Of a stretch of DNA of 8,366 nucleotides, positions 6,126 to 8,366 are shown one piece after another. The notes below the pieces were generated by a model. That model did not search any database and was not told where the DNA came from. It worked only from the letters and a program-made list of their open reading frames with translations. The stretch comes from Candidatus Susulua stagnicola (GTDB lineage Bacteria; Omnitrophota; Gorgyraeia; Duberdicusellales; 4484-171). The position numbers and the translations under genes were made by a program. The number at the start of each line of letters is the position of its first letter. The stretch's first letter is position 1. The DNA lies in assembly GCA_030765735.1 (NCBI GenBank), contig JAVCBZ010000071.1, positions 1 through 8,366 on the forward strand, written 5' to 3'.

Positions 6126-6791
6126 CTATCGGTAATTACATTTTCTTTTACCAAAAATTGCTGTTCCAATTCTAACTAAATTAGCTCCTTCCTCAATAGC
6201 TATTTTATATGACGTACTCATACCCATAGAAAGGTAATTCCAAACTAATTTTCCTTGATAATCATTTTTGATTTTATCAAATAAAACTTTTGTTTTCTGA
6301 AAAAAAGGACGTAAATCTTCAGGATTATCTAACCAAGGCCCCATAGTCATAAGCCCTACAGGTTTTAAATTAGCAAATTGTAAAATTCTCTCTAGCAAAA
6401 CTTCAACATCATCAAATAACACTCCTTGTTTTTGAGCTTCACCAGCAGAATTAACTTCAATTAAAACCGGCATCACTTTGTTTATTTTTTCACATTCTCT
6501 ATTTAAAACTTGGGCTAAAACCAAAGAATCCAAGGTTTCAATCATATCAAATATCTTTGCTGCTTTTTTAACCTTATTCTTTTGAAGATGCCCAATAAAA
6601 TGCCACTTAACTTTATCACCTAAAGGAATAACTTTTTCTTGTGCCTCTTTTATATAATTCTCACCAACTATTTTTACTCCAGCTTCTATTGCTTGCTCAA
6701 TCTCACTAACATTTCGTTCTTTAGTAGCTACAACTAGCTCTATACCAACAGGTAATTCCTCTAAAATCTTCTTAATATTATCTTTAATCAT
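6126..6791 (-). CDS. yggS: YggS/PLPBP-family pyridoxal 5'-phosphate homeostasis protein
   Basis: A cytoplasmic single-domain TIM-barrel protein that binds pyridoxal phosphate and buffers its pool. Loss of relatives disturbs B6 and amino acid balance. No catalytic reaction is established for the family. At 221 residues it is normal in length. K24 in VVATKERN is the PLP-linking lysine. Other family blocks are GENYIKEA (43-50), WHFIGHLQKNK (63-73), EVNSAGEAQKQG (112-123), GLMTMGP (146-152), SMGMS (188-192) and RIGTAIFG (207-214). The aspartate that usually follows SMGMSx is serine here (S194). The ATG at 6789-6791 overlaps the stop of the upstream radical SAM gene by 8 bases and has no nearby Shine-Dalgarno, so translation is probably coupled. 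Confidence 0.95.
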   Translation of the reverse strand: MIKDNIKKILEELPVGIELVVATKERNVSEIEQAIEAGVKIVGENYIKEAQEKVIPLGDKVKWHFIGHLQKNKVKKAAKIFDMIETLDSLVLAQVLNRECEKINKVMPVLIEVNSAGEAQKQGVLFDDVEVLLERILQFANLKPVGLMTMGPWLDNPEDLRPFFQKTKVLFDKIKNDYQGKLVWNYLSMGMSTSYKIAIEEGANLVRIGTAIFGKRKCNYR

Positions 6792-7722
6792 TAATTACAA
6801 AATATTTCACTCCACCAGTTATACTCGTCTTTATTGACTTCTCTGACAACAGCAAAGCAAGCTGTTTAACTATCTCATTAAGATTTGCGGTCAAAGATTT
6901 TCCTAAATCCTCTAAAGTCGCTGGCCTTACTTTTAAAAACTTTAAAATATTTTTCTTTAAATTTCCATAAGCTGCGCCCTGACTTTTATTGAGAGAAAAT
7001 TTTACCACACCTTTAGCAGTTTTACCAAAAGCCCTTTCTATGCTTTTTACTTTCCTTTGACTAGGTAAAGATAACTTTACCCCAGCTGGTCTTATCGGAA
7101 GATTAAGCTGAATCTTATCCGGTTTAATCTTATCTAAAATTTCTTTAAATTTATCTATTTCCTTCTTACTATCATTTATCCCAGAAATAAGCATTATTTC
7201 TAACCAAATTTTACCTTTAAACTCCTTTCTTAACTGTATAAGACCATTAATTGTCTTTTTTAAAGTTATTGTTTTAAAAGGACGATTAATTTTTAAAAAA
7301 GTTTTATCAGTAGCTGCATCTAAAGAAGGTAAAATTAAATCTGCTTTTCCTAACTCATCTCTAACTTCCTTTCTATACAAAAGAGATGAATTAGTAACTA
7401 CAGCTATTTTGTACTTATTTTTAGTAATCCTCCTTATAACAGCAATAATCTTATCTAAACCTTTATGTAAGGTTGGCTCTCCAGATCCAGCAATAGTTAT
7501 ATAATCAATCTTAGGATTTTTACCAATAATTTCTTTTAATTCCTTTTTTAATTTAAGAATTTTTATAAAAGAAAATCTTCTTACTGTTTTCTTTTTACTT
7601 AATCCTAACTGACAATATAAACAATTAAAAGAACAAGTCTTGCTGGGCAACAAATCTAGACCTAAAGAAAAACCTAGCCTTCTTGATGGAACTGGCCCAT
7701 AAAAATAATTTTTTACTGACAT
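6784..7722 (-). CDS. COG0731-type radical SAM protein with C-terminal winged helix
   Basis: A 312-residue radical SAM enzyme of the group often labelled wyosine/TYW1-like. The start YGPVPSRRLG (8-17) and CSFNCLYC, with C30, C34 and C37, are hallmarks of this group. IAGSGEPTL (77-85) is the SAM-binding glycine/glutamate motif. Residues about 255-312 look like a small winged-helix domain (KVRPATLEDLGKSL near 265-278), which might bind nucleic acid. These three cysteines are the only ones in the protein, so it can hold the SAM cluster but not the second cluster that TYW1 uses. A wyosine function is therefore unlikely and the reaction is unknown. The ATG at 7720-7722 overlaps the guanylyltransferase gene by 10 bases and has an AGGAG 10 bases upstream. 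It overlaps yggS by 8 bases downstream, so the two are surely co-transcribed. Confidence 0.88.
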   Translation of the reverse strand: MSVKNYFYGPVPSRRLGFSLGLDLLPSKTCSFNCLYCQLGLSKKKTVRRFSFIKILKLKKELKEIIGKNPKIDYITIAGSGEPTLHKGLDKIIAVIRRITKNKYKIAVVTNSSLLYRKEVRDELGKADLILPSLDAATDKTFLKINRPFKTITLKKTINGLIQLRKEFKGKIWLEIMLISGINDSKKEIDKFKEILDKIKPDKIQLNLPIRPAGVKLSLPSQRKVKSIERAFGKTAKGVVKFSLNKSQGAAYGNLKKNILKFLKVRPATLEDLGKSLTANLNEIVKQLALLLSEKSIKTSITGGVKYFVIND

Positions 7723-8366
7723 TTCTTAAATTCTCCTAAAACAGGTTTAAGTTTATCTAAATAGTTACGTGTAGTCAAAAGAGCAAAATCTTTAGTATCT
7801 ATGAAAAAAACATCCTCTAGGCCTAAAACCAAAACTTTTTTATTGCAACTATCTAAATAAATTAAATTATTCTTACCCTCATAGACAGAGGATTTCCCTC
7901 TAATTACATTGCCCTTCTTATCTTTAGCTAAAGACTCATAAATAGCTAACCAAGAACCAAAATCCTTCCAAGAAAAATTAGCTTTAACCATTTTAGCCTT
8001 TTTAGTATTCTCCATTATAGTTTTATCAAAAGGAACATCGCTTATTCTCTTATAACAAGAAACTATTTCCTTAGAAAAAAAACAACTATTAAAATACTTA
8101 TAATCAGGATAATAATTCTTATACTCATCAATCAAAGTGCCAATAGAAGCAACAAACATCCCACTATTATAAAAACAATTTCCTGAGGCGATAAGCTTTT
8201 TTGCACGAGATACACTTGGTTTTTCAATAAATTTATTTACTGAAAAAATACCATTTTTGGCTTGTTTTTTTACTTGAATATACCCAAAATCAGGCGTAGG
8301 AGAAGACGGTTCTATACCTAAAGTACATATCCAACCACTAGAAGCTGCCACTAAAGATTTCTTCAA
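7713..8366 (-). CDS. manC: Mannose-1-phosphate guanylyltransferase, C-terminal part (partial, 5' end outside window)
   Basis: The last 218 codons or so of a nucleotidyltransferase that makes GDP-mannose from mannose 1-phosphate and GTP for surface polysaccharides or glycoconjugates. The frame is open at the right edge. The TTG at 8364-8366 is an internal leucine codon, not a start. Family marks, numbered from the edge, are GIEPSSPTPDFGYI (17-30), FIEKP (46-50), NSGMF (67-71), an SID-like region DKTIMEN (114-120) and WKDFGSW (133-139). A left-handed beta-helix end follows (VLVLGLEDVFFIDT near 178-191). Full-length relatives have about 350 residues, so about 135 are missing, including the glycine-rich GTP-binding signature. 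There is no sign of a fused phosphomannose isomerase domain after the helix. It is the first gene seen of the right-hand operon and overlaps the next gene by 10 bases. A related sugar-1-phosphate transferase cannot be fully excluded. Confidence 0.88.
   Translation of the reverse strand: MKKSLVAASSGWICTLGIEPSSPTPDFGYIQVKKQAKNGIFSVNKFIEKPSVSRAKKLIASGNCFYNSGMFVASIGTLIDEYKNYYPDYKYFNSCFFSKEIVSCYKRISDVPFDKTIMENTKKAKMVKANFSWKDFGSWLAIYESLAKDKKGNVIRGKSSVYEGKNNLIYLDSCNKKVLVLGLEDVFFIDTKDFALLTTRNYLDKLKPVLGEFKKCQ
7733..7737 (-). promoter_or_regulatory. Shine-Dalgarno of the COG0731 radical SAM gene
   Basis: The minus strand reads AGGAG, 10 bases before the ATG at 7722 and inside the end of the guanylyltransferase gene. 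The match is strong, with slightly long spacing. Confidence 0.6.

Noticed and set aside
6784..7722. Calling this gene a wyosine synthase
   Set aside because: The protein has only the three radical SAM cysteines and the bacterial context gives no support for wybutosine synthesis.
8364..8366. TTG as the start codon of the guanylyltransferase
   Set aside because: The frame is open at the window edge and the nucleotide-binding N-terminal half is missing, so this is an internal leucine codon.
1..8366. CRISPR arrays, tRNA or rRNA genes, insertion sequences, prophage genes, toxin-antitoxin pairs
   Set aside because: No direct repeat array, cloverleaf, terminal inverted repeat, transposase or toxin-like small gene was seen; nearly all bases are in housekeeping-type genes.

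Overview
The window is ordinary chromosomal DNA from a low-G+C bacterium (roughly one third G+C by eye). It is almost completely coding: nine genes are recognisable, the largest gap is 52 bases, and no stretch of 300 bases lacks a gene. There is no sign of a phage, insertion sequence, CRISPR array, tRNA or rRNA. The order tilS-ftsH-folP, an apparent N-terminal extension on FolP, and the mixture of radical SAM enzymes with outer-membrane-type lipoprotein features suggest a Gram-negative, probably anaerobic, uncultured lineage such as Omnitrophota. This placement is an inference from gene content and was not tested.

Layout. The left block (1-3164, minus strand) reads tilS, then ftsH, then the start of folP, which runs off the left edge. 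It combines tRNA decoding fidelity (lysidine at the wobble position of an Ile tRNA), membrane protein quality control and folate synthesis. This is a widely conserved housekeeping neighbourhood. Divergent from tilS, and only 37 bases away, is the single plus-strand gene (3202-4476), a B12-binding-fold/radical SAM protein of unknown substrate. It converges on the right block with 4 bases between stop codons.

The right block (4481-8366, minus strand) looks like one operon. In transcription order it holds a mannose-1-phosphate guanylyltransferase (5' part outside the window), a three-cysteine radical SAM protein related to COG0731, a YggS-type PLP-binding protein, a histidine-rich multispan membrane protein of unknown function, a small BamE/SmpA-like lipoprotein and a 3-methyladenine DNA glycosylase. 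The first three genes overlap by 10 and 8 bases, and the last two overlap by 32. The products do not form one obvious pathway.

Regulation. tilS, ftsH and the plus-strand radical SAM gene each have a perfect TATAAT only 6-9 bases before the start codon and no Shine-Dalgarno sequence. This predicts leaderless or nearly leaderless transcripts. Two of these boxes are extended -10 elements placed back to back in the 37-base divergent gap. Two genes in the right block have clear Shine-Dalgarno sequences instead. I see no convincing new defence, mobile or biosynthetic system here. The most interesting items are the leaderless promoter layout, the unassigned radical SAM and membrane proteins, and an orphan TGCTATAAT pointing antisense into the membrane protein gene.
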